From NCBI RefSeq assembly GCF_004382795.1, contig NZ_SMSG01000006.1, positions 325,154-389,153 of the forward strand: a stretch of 64,000 nt of DNA, given 5' to 3'. The notes below the pieces were generated by a model that was given only the letters and a program-made list of their open reading frames with translations, had not been told where the DNA came from and made no database searches. Origin of the DNA: Cumulibacter soli (GTDB taxonomy: Bacteria; Actinomycetota; Actinomycetes; Mycobacteriales; Antricoccaceae). Each line of letters begins with the position of its first letter. Position 1 is the first letter of the stretch. Positions 40,148-48,058 of the stretch are shown here, piece by piece. A program made the translations under genes and the position numbers.

Positions 40148-40840
40148 ATGGATACGAAGCCGCACGTGATGATCGTCGAGGACGACGCGACCGTGAGAAC
40201 TGTCGTCGGCGATTATCTACGTGCCAGCGGGTGGCAGGTCTCGCAGTACAGCGATGGGGACGATGCCCACCGCGCCCTCGGCGCGAACGTGCCGGACATC
40301 CTCGTGGTCGATCGCATGCTTCCTGGCATCGGTGGTGACGACCTGTGCCGCTTCGTGCGTACAACGTCCGATATCCCGATCATCATGCTCACCGCCCTTG
40401 GCGACGTCGAACAACGAATCAGCGGTCTGGAGAGCGGAGCCGACGACTACCTCACCAAGCCTTTCGCACTGAAGGAATTGCAACTACGGATGCAAGCTCA
40501 ACTGCGGCGGCACGCGCCCTCCAGCCCTGCCGCGCCGTTCACGGCGGGTGCGTTTCGGATCGATCCCGCGCACCGCCGCGCGTGGCTCGGCACTAACGAG
40601 ATCGCGCTGACCACGCGCGAATACCAACTGCTACTGCATTGCGTACAGCATCCCGGTGCGGTCCTCTCACGCGACGAGATTCTCGGCGAGGTATGGGGCT
40701 GGACCGTCGGCGACCCCTCGACGGTCACCGTGCACGTGCGTCGCCTGCGGGAGAAGATCGAACCCGAACCGCGGTTTCCGATATATCTGCGAACTGAGTG
40801 GGGCGCTGGGTATCGCTTCACTCCGCACGGGACGGAGTAG
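40148..40840 (+). CDS. OmpR-family response regulator
   Basis: 230 residues. Receiver domain 1-120: acidic pair VEDDATVRTV, phosphoacceptor Asp in ILVVDRMLPGIGGDDL near 55, Thr/Lys in LTALGDVEQR and YLTKPFALKELQLR near 105. Winged helix at 130-228: LTTREYQLLLHCVQHPGAVL, EVWGWTVGDPSTVTVHVRRL, TEWGAGYRFTPHG. Partner of the histidine kinase four to eight bases downstream. The divergent DM13 lipoprotein gene is a natural target. Promoter space is 140 bases. Confidence 0.93.
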   Translation: MDTKPHVMIVEDDATVRTVVGDYLRASGWQVSQYSDGDDAHRALGANVPDILVVDRMLPGIGGDDLCRFVRTTSDIPIIMLTALGDVEQRISGLESGADDYLTKPFALKELQLRMQAQLRRHAPSSPAAPFTAGAFRIDPAHRRAWLGTNEIALTTREYQLLLHCVQHPGAVLSRDEILGEVWGWTVGDPSTVTVHVRRLREKIEPEPRFPIYLRTEWGAGYRFTPHGTE

Positions 40841-40847
40841 CCTCGTG

Positions 40848-41990
40848 ATGCTCGACGTACCGTCGATCGGCGTGATCGTGCTGACCACGGCGGTGTGCAC
40901 CGCGATCGTGATGACCCTGGCGGCCCTGGTACTACGCCTCAACCGCAAGGGTCCGGTCGCATCGCAATTCGCCATCGTCGTCGTAGCTGCCGTGTTGAGT
41001 ATTGTGACCGCGACGCTGGCGGTCATGGTCGAGATGTTCATCTCTAGCCACGACCTCACCGTGCTCGTGTGGGTGATCGCAATCGCCACGATCCTGAGCC
41101 TTGCGGCGTCATGGGTGATGATTTCGCGCGCGGTTGACCGCTCGATCGGACGCTTAACGAGTTCTACGCAGAGCATTGCGGACGGTGCCGTGCTCGAGCC
41201 TGCGGACCCCGGCTGGCGGGAATTCAACGAGTTGCACGCGCGACTCGCCGAGACGTCGGTGCAATTGGCGCAGGCGCGGGCAGAGGTCGAGAAGCTGGAT
41301 GCTGCCCGGCGGCAGTTCTTCGCGTGGATATCTCACGATCTACGCACCCCGCTGGCCGGCATCCGCGCGATGAGCGAATCGATCGAAGACGGATATGCGC
41401 CTGATCCAGCGGAGTACGTGCGCTCTATCCGCTCACGTGTCGATGCGCTGACCGCCATGGTCGATGACTTGTTTGCTTTGTCCACCCTGCAGAGCGGCAC
41501 GGTGGCTCTACAGCGCGAACTCGTGCCGTTGCTGGATATCGTCTCCGATGCCGTCGTCGACGTGCAGGCTGCGGCGAGGGTACGCGGCATTCAGATCGTG
41601 CACCGGGATATCGATGGCCACATGCTCTGGGCCGATCCGCGCGAACTCACCCGCGCTATCGGCAATCTGCTCGCGAACAGCATTCGGCACGCACCACAGG
41701 ACTCCGACGTTGTGGTGACCGCGCATCACCGCGACGACGACCATCTGATTGTCAGCGTCCTCGATCGGGGTCCCGGCGTCGCCAGCAGCGACCTAGGGCA
41801 CATGTTCGATGTCGGCTGGCGGGCCGGCACCGCTCGTACCGCGGCCCCGGAATCGACCTCTGGCGCCGGTCTGGGGTTAGCGATCGTGCGCGGAATCGTC
41901 GAGGCGCACGGGGGCGAGGTAGCGGCTAACCGCCTCGCGAACGGATTCGAGATGTCGATCACCTTGCCGATACCGACCTCGGGCAAGTAA
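40848..41990 (+). CDS. Sensor histidine kinase
   Basis: 380 residues from ATG 40848 (GTG 40845 just before is possible; ACGGAG lies upstream). Three spans near 7-30, 43-65 and 75-97 with almost no extracytoplasmic domain, then a HAMP-like segment (RAVDRSIGRLTSSTQSIADG) and coiled coil. H-box FFAWISHDLRTPLAGIRAMS near 165, N-box NLLANSIRHAPQDSDVVVT near 278, G1 VLDRGPGVASSD, G2 STSGAGLGLAIVRGIVEAHG near 345. The lack of a sensor domain outside suggests it reads membrane state or a partner protein, perhaps the nearby DM13 lipoprotein. Confidence 0.92.
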   Translation: MLDVPSIGVIVLTTAVCTAIVMTLAALVLRLNRKGPVASQFAIVVVAAVLSIVTATLAVMVEMFISSHDLTVLVWVIAIATILSLAASWVMISRAVDRSIGRLTSSTQSIADGAVLEPADPGWREFNELHARLAETSVQLAQARAEVEKLDAARRQFFAWISHDLRTPLAGIRAMSESIEDGYAPDPAEYVRSIRSRVDALTAMVDDLFALSTLQSGTVALQRELVPLLDIVSDAVVDVQAAARVRGIQIVHRDIDGHMLWADPRELTRAIGNLLANSIRHAPQDSDVVVTAHHRDDDHLIVSVLDRGPGVASSDLGHMFDVGWRAGTARTAAPESTSGAGLGLAIVRGIVEAHGGEVAANRLANGFEMSITLPIPTSGK

Positions 41991-42028
41991 TCCGAGACCA
42001 CTGTCGGCGTCGCCAGAGCCAAGGGTCG

Positions 42029-42164
<136 letters not shown>

Positions 42165-42313
42165 CTCCTTGGCGGTGATCTAGGGCCGACTGGCCCTATA
42201 ACCAGACACTAGCCATTGGGCGCTGGCGAGAACTCACGCGCCTAGCCGATAGTCACATAATGTCGACCGTCGCGAGTTCGCGAAAGGGCGCGCGTCGCCC
42301 CGTCAGGGTTTAC

Positions 42314-42342
42314 TTGACAGGCTATCGATGTCAGGATACCCT
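42314..42342 (+). promoter_or_regulatory. Consensus-like promoter giving a leaderless toxin mRNA
   Basis: TTGACA (42314-42319), 17-base spacer, TACCCT (42337-42342). RNA would start at about 42349, the A of the ATG. CTTGACA occurs again at 42341-42347, and TGTCA at 42329-42333 is its partial complement, giving possible autoregulator sites. Confidence 0.65.
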
Positions 42343-42348
42343 TGACAC

Positions 42349-42585
42349 ATGGAGATCAGGACGTCAGCACGTAAACACAACGTAGCGGACGCCGACATCC
42401 TCCACGCGTGGACCAACGCAATCCGGTACGTCGAATACGAATACAACGGCGAGGATCGACTACTCATCATCGGCCCCGCCGCCGACGGCGCGCTCCTCGA
42501 ACTCGTCGCCGTTCCGGTCGATGCACCCGCGCGGATCATCCACGCCGACAACCTCCGCCCGAAGTTCTACAACTACTTGAGGTGA
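42349..42585 (+). CDS. Small toxin-like protein of a two-gene TA-type pair
   Basis: 78 residues: [20 protein letters not shown], then [30 protein letters not shown] and a conserved-looking end [14 protein letters not shown]. The pattern (N-terminal ARKHGV helix, central LLIGP strand, C-terminal HA..LRPKF) is that of a common actinobacterial family often labelled BrnT-like or RelE-fold toxin. It is followed in overlap by a small HTH protein, supporting a TA pair. Family resemblance is from memory; toxicity is inferred. No ribosome site is present, consistent with a leaderless message. Confidence 0.65.
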   Translation: MEIRTSARKHNVADADILHAWTNAIRYVEYEYNGEDRLLIIGPAADGALLELVAVPVDAPARIIHADNLRPKFYNYLR

Positions 42586-42590
42586 TACCT

Positions 42591-42839
42591 ATGACAACCA
42601 AGACCAAAGACTCGACCGGACTCGATCGCCTCGACCCGGCCACGCACCCAGCGCGCGACGCAAAGCACTTCCGCGCGATCATCGCAGCCAACGACAACGT
42701 GGAAACCGCGCGGCGCGAACTCGCCGACGCGGTCAGCGCCGCGCGAGACGCAGGCAACTCGTGGACCGTCATTGGCGCGGCACTTGGCATCAGCCGACAA
42801 GCCGCACAAGAACGCTTCAGCAAATCAGCACGCCGATAG
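42591..42839 (+). CDS. Small helix-turn-helix protein, likely antitoxin
   Basis: 82 residues from ATG 42591 with GAGGTGA at 42579-42585, which itself includes the stop of the previous gene. N-terminal basic tail (MTTKTKDSTGLDRLDPATHP), a central helix (ENVETARRELADAVSAARDA-like), and a C-terminal HTH NSWTVIGAALGISRQAAQER followed by FSKSARR. The HTH resembles sigma region 4 type helices found in many small actinobacterial regulators. By analogy with TA pairs it should bind the toxin and the promoter at 42314. Confidence 0.65.
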   Translation: MTTKTKDSTGLDRLDPATHPARDAKHFRAIIAANDNVETARRELADAVSAARDAGNSWTVIGAALGISRQAAQERFSKSARR

Positions 42840-42865
42840 CGCCCGACCCCTAGAAACACGAATAA

Positions 42866-42893
42866 CGCCCCGGACCTCGAAAGGTCCGGGGCG
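42866..42893. terminator. Terminator between TA pair and element remnants
   Basis: Perfect 11-base arms CGCCCCGGACC / GGTCCGGGGCG with loop TCGAAA. Rightward it ends the TA transcript; leftward it is followed by TTATTCGTGTTT, a better T-run, and comes right after the stop of the minus-strand membrane peptide, so it may originally have belonged to that gene. Confidence 0.75.
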
Positions 42894-42901
42894 ATCCCCA
42901 T

Positions 42902-42976
42902 TTAGGCATACAGCGCGTTCAGCAGCGCGAACAGCGCCGACAGGACCGACACGCCGCCAACCACTATGGCAACCAC
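42902..42976 (-). pseudogene. Tail of a truncated small membrane peptide
   Basis: The minus-strand frame ending TAA at 42902-42904 encodes VVAIVVGGVSVLSALFALLN followed by ALYA, a membrane helix. Upstream the frame stays open but enters the transposase fragment region and has no ATG or ribosome site. It resembles the short single-span peptides of phage or element lysis and conjugation modules. Likely truncated; weak evidence. Confidence 0.3.
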
Positions 42977-43019
42977 CGCGCCCCCGCGAACTGCAACGCC
43001 GACATGCTCGGCCGCGCCG

Positions 43020-43464
43020 CTTCGAGCGTCGCCACCCGCTTGTCTGCACCTGGTGGTACACCCACCGCGATCTACGCACCACCCGAGGCATGTTCCGTCG
43101 CCTCATCCGCGAACAACACCTGTTCACCTGGATCGACCCAGAGATCACCGGCACCGGAGCGCCGCTGCCGCGTACCACCTCGCCGCTGGAAGGCGGACCG
43201 AACAAGGCCCTTAAAGACCTCTTCCGCGCCCACCGCGGACTACCCGCCGAACACGCCCGACGCGCCGCCGAATGGCTGCTCAACAGCTTCACCGCGCAAC
43301 CGCGCGACCCCTGGAGCCTCGCCCTACCAAAGCACTACCAGCCGACCAAAACCCCAGCGCCCGTCGTCATAGATGACCCCATCGGACCAACCTTCGGGAC
43401 CAGTTTCAGTTGGGAAGACGGCAACGGCATCCAACACGGCTGGGCCGGACGATCACACCAATAG
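43020..43464 (+). pseudogene. Transposase C-terminal fragment (IS256/IS1249-like)
   Basis: The frame carries LVCTWWYTHRDLRTTRGMFR, LFTWIDPEI, PLPRTTSPLEGGPNKALKDL and FRAHRGLPAEHARRAAEWLL, the recognisable last third of an IS1249-type (IS256 family) transposase, in which the LPRTTN..EGG segment holds the last catalytic Glu. The first two thirds, with the catalytic aspartates, are missing, and there are no inverted repeats. The frame 5' of about 43020 is not transposase-like. Stop at 43462-43464. A dead insertion sequence remnant. Confidence 0.7.
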
Positions 43465-43512
43465 AACCAGCCAACACGCCGACAGCCATACACACATTTT
43501 GGCCATTAACCC

Positions 43513-43663
<151 letters not shown>

Positions 43664-43774
43664 GTACTCGTTCTCACAAGCAACAGCGTAGAACTTTACC
43701 AGCCGATCCCCTAGCAAGGAAGGTCGAAGGTTGACGCTGGGGTGTGATGACGGCCGCAGCGTAAGAGGGTGAAG

Positions 43775-45310
43775 ATGGTCGGTATGACTGACGCCGCCAA
43801 CTCCCGCCCGCCCCGACTCTCTGCGCGCGAGTTAATCGAACTCACGCTGGACGAAGGGTCGTTCATTTCCTGGGACTCCCCCTTGGTCTATCCGCAGGAC
43901 GCCGCGCCGGGCGCTTCCGAAGAGTACGTCGAACAGCTCATCGCTGCGTCGGAGAAGGCTGGCACAGATGAGTCGGTAATCTCGGGCGAGGGCAAGCTAT
44001 CCGGTCGCCGCATCGCGATCCTCGCCAGCGAGTTTCGATTCCTCGCAGGCTCGATCGGCAAGAATGCTGCCGACCGCATCGTCGCGACGGTACGACGCGC
44101 AACCGCCGAGGGGCTCCCCCTGGTGGCCGCGCCGAGCTCCGGGGGCACCCGGATGCAGGAGGGCACGCCGGCATTCCTGCAAATGATCGACATTTCAAAG
44201 GCCGTCACCGCACACAAGGCCGCGGGCTTGTCGTATCTGGTCTACCTGCGCCACCCCACCACCGGCGGCGTGATGGCGTCCTGGGGGTCACTGGGCCAGG
44301 TGACGGCCGCCGAACCTAAGGCGATGCTCGGTTTCCTCGGACCTCGCGTGTTCGAGGCCATCTACGACGAGGAATTTCCCGAGGGCGTTCAAGTCTCCGA
44401 GAACCTGTATCAGCGCGGGATTATCGACGCCGTCGTCACGCCGCAGCAGGTGGGCAAACTGCTCGATAAGGTCCTGCGGATCACGTCGCCGGCCGAGGGA
44501 CCGATCGAGGTGCCGCGCCCGCAACTGACCACACAGGATGCGAGCCGGATGCCCGACGTCGATGTGTGGCAGTCGGTATTGGCCTCGCGCCGCACGGAAC
44601 GTCCTGGGGTGCGAGACTTGCTGCGGATCGCCGCGAACGATGTGATTCCGTTGAATGGCACAGGTCAGGGCGAGCGCGACCCGGGTCTGCTGCTGGCGTT
44701 GGCCCGGTTCAACTCGTACGCGTGCGTCGTACTCGGGCAGGACCGGCGGATGCAGAACGCGAAGCACCAACTCGGCCCGGAAGGTTTACGAGTGGCCAGG
44801 CGCGGTATGCAGTTAGCCACAGAATTAGGTTTGCCACTGGTGACCGTCATCGACACGCCGGGCGCAGCACTGTCGGCCGAGGCGGAGAACGGTGGCTTGG
44901 CGGGTGAGATCGCGCGTTGTTTGGCCGACCTCTCCACGGTCCGCACGCCGACAGTGGCGATCATGATGGGTCAAGGGACCGGGGGTGCCGCGTTGGCTCT
45001 GCTGCCGAGCGACCGGGTAATAGCCGCACAGCATTCGTGGCTTTCTCCGCTTCCCCCCGAGGGCGCTAGCGCCATCATCCACCGCACGGTTGACCGCGCC
45101 GACGAAATGGCGCGATCTCAGCAGATCTCATGCAAGCAGATGCTCGCGGCGGGCACCATTCACACGGTGGTGCTGGAGGATCCGGACGCAGCCGACGAGC
45201 CCATCGAGTTCTGCAACCGGTTATCGCAAACACTGCAGGCTGAACTATCGACCCTTACCCGCCGTCCGTTGCAAGCATTGCTGACCGCGCGCGGGGTGCC
45301 CTGGGCGTAA
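43775..45310 (+). CDS. accD3: Acyl-CoA carboxylase carboxyltransferase subunit, AccD3-like
   Basis: 511 residues from ATG 43775 (AGAGGG upstream; ATG 43784 is possible). Two crotonase-like halves in one chain: the N-half with GEGKLSGRRIAILASEFRFL, SSGGTRMQEGTPAFLQM, YLVYLRHPTTGGVMASWGSL and the C-half with LALARFNSYACVVLGQDRRM, TVIDTPGAALSAEAENGGLA, MGQGTGGAALALLPSDRVIA, PPEGASAIIHR. The closest match I recall is mycobacterial AccD3 (Rv0904c). It moves carboxyl from biotin to an acyl-CoA; the natural substrate of AccD3 is not firmly known. No biotin carboxylase gene is adjacent. A single gene facing the convergent csoR. Confidence 0.9.
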   Translation: MVGMTDAANSRPPRLSARELIELTLDEGSFISWDSPLVYPQDAAPGASEEYVEQLIAASEKAGTDESVISGEGKLSGRRIAILASEFRFLAGSIGKNAADRIVATVRRATAEGLPLVAAPSSGGTRMQEGTPAFLQMIDISKAVTAHKAAGLSYLVYLRHPTTGGVMASWGSLGQVTAAEPKAMLGFLGPRVFEAIYDEEFPEGVQVSENLYQRGIIDAVVTPQQVGKLLDKVLRITSPAEGPIEVPRPQLTTQDASRMPDVDVWQSVLASRRTERPGVRDLLRIAANDVIPLNGTGQGERDPGLLLALARFNSYACVVLGQDRRMQNAKHQLGPEGLRVARRGMQLATELGLPLVTVIDTPGAALSAEAENGGLAGEIARCLADLSTVRTPTVAIMMGQGTGGAALALLPSDRVIAAQHSWLSPLPPEGASAIIHRTVDRADEMARSQQISCKQMLAAGTIHTVVLEDPDAADEPIEFCNRLSQTLQAELSTLTRRPLQALLTARGVPWA

Positions 45311-45317
45311 CCGACTG

Positions 45318-45617
45318 TCAGGATTTCACGAGTCGCGCGATGGCGGCGCTGGCCTCGGCGATCTTTTCGTCGGCGGACTCGCCGCCTTCGGCGACGGCGT
45401 GCCGAACGCAGTGCCCCAGATGTTCGTCGAGAAGTCCGAGGGCGACCGACTGCAGTGCCTTGGTCGCGGCGGATACCTGCGTCAGTACGTCGATGCAGTA
45501 GGTGTCTTCCTCGACCATCCGCGCGATACCGCGCACCTGGCCCTCGATCCGGCGGAGGCGCTTGAGGATCGCGTCTTTGTCGTCGCTATAACCTGGCGCT
45601 GCGTGTTCCATAACCAT
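45318..45617 (-). CDS. csoR: CsoR-family copper-sensing repressor
   Basis: 99 residues, all-helical DUF156 protein. The Cu(I) ligands fit the C-x24-H-x3-C rule: Cys41 (TYCIDVL), His66 and Cys70 (LLDEHLGHCVRHA). RLRRIEGQVRGIARMVEEDT is the N-terminal DNA-binding helix. ATG 45617 or 45611 can start it; a promoter TTGGCT-18-TACCAT would start RNA at the second ATG, leaderless. A palindrome TACCCC-TAG-GGGGTA lies upstream, so it represses itself. No copper ATPase or chaperone is beside it, so its other targets lie elsewhere. Confidence 0.9.
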   Translation of the reverse strand: MVMEHAAPGYSDDKDAILKRLRRIEGQVRGIARMVEEDTYCIDVLTQVSAATKALQSVALGLLDEHLGHCVRHAVAEGGESADEKIAEASAAIARLVKS

Positions 45618-45621
45618 ATGG

Positions 45622-45636
45622 TACCCCTAGGGGGTA
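45622..45636. promoter_or_regulatory. CsoR operator palindrome
   Basis: TACCCC-TAG-GGGGTA, a G-tract palindrome typical of CsoR/RcnR operators, in the spacer between the -35 (45642-45647) and -10 (45618-45623) elements of csoR. Confidence 0.75.
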
Positions 45637-45657
45637 TTTGCAGCCAAGGTTGTTTCG

Positions 45658-45945
45658 TTAGTTGTCCAGCAGTCCATAGCGAGTGAGCAGTTCCAGGTCG
45701 CGCTCGCGCTTGTTGCGCTTACTGAGGGCGACTCGGCGACCGATCAACAGCACGAGCAATGCGCCGGCACCGGCGATGACCGCTTTGCCTTTCGGTGATT
45801 CAAAAAACCCCTGAACCTGTTCCTTGCCGCTGTCAACGAGACGCTTTGGATTCACACGCACCGCTATCTGGTCCAGCGTGCCCGCAAGTGCATCACGAGT
45901 CCGGTCGATGTCGCGCTGAATGTCGGCGGGTGTGCGCTCGGCCAC
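45658..45945 (-). CDS. DUF3618 membrane protein
   Basis: 95 residues. Begins MAERTPADIQRDIDRTRDAL followed by AGTLDQIAVRVNPKRL, the signature of DUF3618, then one span (GKAVIAGAGALLVLLIGRRV) and a basic tail. These proteins are common in actinobacteria, often near a Bcp peroxiredoxin (as Rv2520c beside bcp), and bcp lies 1.4 kb away here. Role unknown; possibly cell envelope. It lies upstream of csoR on the same strand but csoR has its own promoter. Confidence 0.85.
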   Translation of the reverse strand: MAERTPADIQRDIDRTRDALAGTLDQIAVRVNPKRLVDSGKEQVQGFFESPKGKAVIAGAGALLVLLIGRRVALSKRNKRERDLELLTRYGLLDN

Positions 45946-46015
45946 GAGTGGCTCCTCCGGTCGGTGACATGGTCCTCGCCGATCGTATCGCCCATACGCC
46001 TCGCGCGCGCGAGGA

Positions 46016-47251
46016 TCATCCAGCCGCGTCGATCAGGGCGGCGCCGAGATACTCACCTTTCGCCGGCCCGGGGAACGAAAAATAGAACCCGCCGCCGTGC
46101 GTGATGACGAATTGTTCGAGCGGTTCACCCTTGAGGCGCGCCTGCGCCTCCAGGAACGCTTGCATGGTTCGCTGGTAACTGACGAAGAACAGTCCCTGGT
46201 CCAGTTGGCCGTTGGCGTCGATGCCCCGCTCGTAACTCATTGATCGCCGCAGCATCAACAGGGCCTCGCCGTCCCGCGGGTTGGCCAGGCGAATATGCGC
46301 GGTCAGCGGAATCTTCTGTCCTGCTGTGTCTTTGGGGTAGACCGGGACGTCGGATTCGACCTTGCCATCCAGTGGCGCGCCCGTCACTTTCGTCCGACCG
46401 AACACCTTCTCTTGATGATCGAGGGTCTGTGCGTCCCAGTCCTCGACAATCATGCGCAGCGTTCGCGCCGCGAGATAGGTGCCGCCGGCACACCACTCGG
46501 GCTCGCCGTCCTCGGCGCCCGCGCTCCACACCACGTCGTTCATCAGATCGTCGAGGGTTGGGTCCGGGTTCGCTGTGCCGTCTTTGAAGCCCATCAGATT
46601 ACGCGTGGAGGTCACGTCGGGGGCCTCGGTGGTATCGGGCCGGGCGAACACGTCGAGCATCCAGCGCGCTGTAGCCGCACCGGTGAGATCTCGCAGGATC
46701 CGGCGTACGGCGTTGGTGACGGTGTCGCGGTTCGGGGCCTGTAACACCAGCAAGAGGTCCCCATGGGTGCGCGCAGGGTCGAGTTCGTCGCGCGCCAGAC
46801 CGTCCGGCATCGGAACCAGCGCAGCCGGTTTGAGTTTTGCCAGCCCGAATCTGTCGTCGAACAGCGATGCGCCAGCGCTCAGGGTTCCGCTGGTGAGTTT
46901 GCCCGGCACACCGACGACGATCCCGGCGTCCTCGGGAACCGCTAGGAGCTCCTCTGGCTCGGGCGGGTCGTGCTGGGTCAGGGCTTCGATATTCGCCGAG
47001 ATCGAGGTCAAGACGCCGACGAGGCCGTCACGGTCGCTCGCGGTGACATCCAGCGCGATCGCTGTCGCATACTCGGCCGTCGGTGCAATGATGCCCATCT
47101 GGTGAGTTCCGTAGAACGGCTGCGCGGGCGTGGGCTTCGGCGCGCTATCTGCGGTGGATTGGTCATCGCACCCCGCCAACACAGCCCCTGCGGCGAGGGT
47201 TCCGACCGCGGCGCCCGCGCCGCCGAGGAATCGTCGCCTGCTTACCTTCAC
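46016..47251 (-). CDS. Tat-exported dye-decolourising peroxidase (EfeB-like)
   Basis: 411 residues. Tat motif SRRRFLGG at residues 4-11, then a hydrophobic stretch ending in LAGC (Cys28), so it may be exported folded and lipid-anchored. DyP features: NLMGFKDGTANPDPTLDDLM (GxxDG, catalytic Asp), heme-ligand His in LTAHIRLANPRDGEALLMLR, and GLFFVSYQRTMQAF. Length and layout match EfeB, a periplasmic heme peroxidase of the EfeUOB iron system, but no efeU or efeO gene is adjacent. Alternative role: general peroxide defence with heme loaded before export. Confidence 0.9.
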   Translation of the reverse strand: MKVSRRRFLGGAGAAVGTLAAGAVLAGCDDQSTADSAPKPTPAQPFYGTHQMGIIAPTAEYATAIALDVTASDRDGLVGVLTSISANIEALTQHDPPEPEELLAVPEDAGIVVGVPGKLTSGTLSAGASLFDDRFGLAKLKPAALVPMPDGLARDELDPARTHGDLLLVLQAPNRDTVTNAVRRILRDLTGAATARWMLDVFARPDTTEAPDVTSTRNLMGFKDGTANPDPTLDDLMNDVVWSAGAEDGEPEWCAGGTYLAARTLRMIVEDWDAQTLDHQEKVFGRTKVTGAPLDGKVESDVPVYPKDTAGQKIPLTAHIRLANPRDGEALLMLRRSMSYERGIDANGQLDQGLFFVSYQRTMQAFLEAQARLKGEPLEQFVITHGGGFYFSFPGPAKGEYLGAALIDAAG

Positions 47252-47395
47252 GGTCGTCTCCCTGGTCCTTCGCTGATTGCGTCCACGAGGATAGTCAGTC
47301 TGATGCGCGGTTCAGTTCCCCGAGCGTGACTGCTGGCAGCGTGATTTGTCGCTAGCATGGCTCCGACCGCGAAGGCGAGCTAAAGGAGCAGCACG

Positions 47396-47872
47396 ATGAC
47401 CGAGACCGCCCGTCTGCAGCCTGGGGACGCCGCACCAGCATTTACGCTCACCGATGATGCAGGCGCCCAGGTCTCACTCAGCGACTTCGCCGGAGCGCCC
47501 GTCATCGTCTACTTCTACCCCGCCGCGCTGACCCCTGGCTGCACGAAGCAGGCCTGCGACTTCACGTCCTCGTACGACGACCTGAAGGGTGCGGGATATC
47601 GCGTGATCGGCATCTCGCCGGACAAGCCAGCGAAGCTGGCTAAGTTCCGTGAGAAGGAATCGCTGTCAATCACGCTGCTCAGCGATCCAGACAAGCAAGT
47701 CGCGACGGCGTACGGCGCGTACGGCGAGAAGAAGCTGTACGGCAGAGTCTCCGTCGGCATCATCCGATCAACGTTCGTGATCGACTCCGACGGCAAGGTC
47801 GCCGAAGCGCAGTACAACGTGAAGGCCACCGGCCACGTCGATCGCCTGATCAAGAAACTCGACCTCGGTTAA
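47396..47872 (+). CDS. bcp: Thioredoxin-dependent peroxiredoxin, Bcp/PrxQ type
   Basis: 158 residues. Peroxidatic cysteine in YPAALTPGCTKQACDFTSSY with the PrxQ partner cysteine five residues later, giving the atypical 2-Cys mechanism inside helix alpha-2. GDAAPAFTLTDDAGAQVSLS at the N-terminus and a catalytic Arg in GRVSVGIIRSTFVIDSDGKV. It reduces hydroperoxides using thioredoxin. AAAGGAGCA precedes the ATG. It is divergent from the DyP peroxidase, so two peroxide-handling genes share the 144-base region between them. Confidence 0.94.
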   Translation: MTETARLQPGDAAPAFTLTDDAGAQVSLSDFAGAPVIVYFYPAALTPGCTKQACDFTSSYDDLKGAGYRVIGISPDKPAKLAKFREKESLSITLLSDPDKQVATAYGAYGEKKLYGRVSVGIIRSTFVIDSDGKVAEAQYNVKATGHVDRLIKKLDLG

Positions 47873-48058
47873 CGTGCTCCACAGCGGGCTCCACATCAGA
47901 ACTGGTTGGCGAGCCCGGCTAATTAGGCGTCGCGGCTAATTGGAGGTTCGGCCTGTGAGGGCCTCCCGTGCGCTCGTGCCCCGCTCCGGTCGACCACCGG
48001 ATACAACGGCTCGGCCTGTCGGCCGGACGCGAAAGTTCGACGTGACGGCCCGAGGTTG
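47873..48058. other. Gap between bcp and ggt
   Basis: Convergent gene ends. Several GC-rich inverted words (GGCCTGTCGGCC, GAGGTTCGGCCTGTGAGGGCCTC) could form terminator hairpins, but none has a T-run. No gene is seen. Confidence 0.35.
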
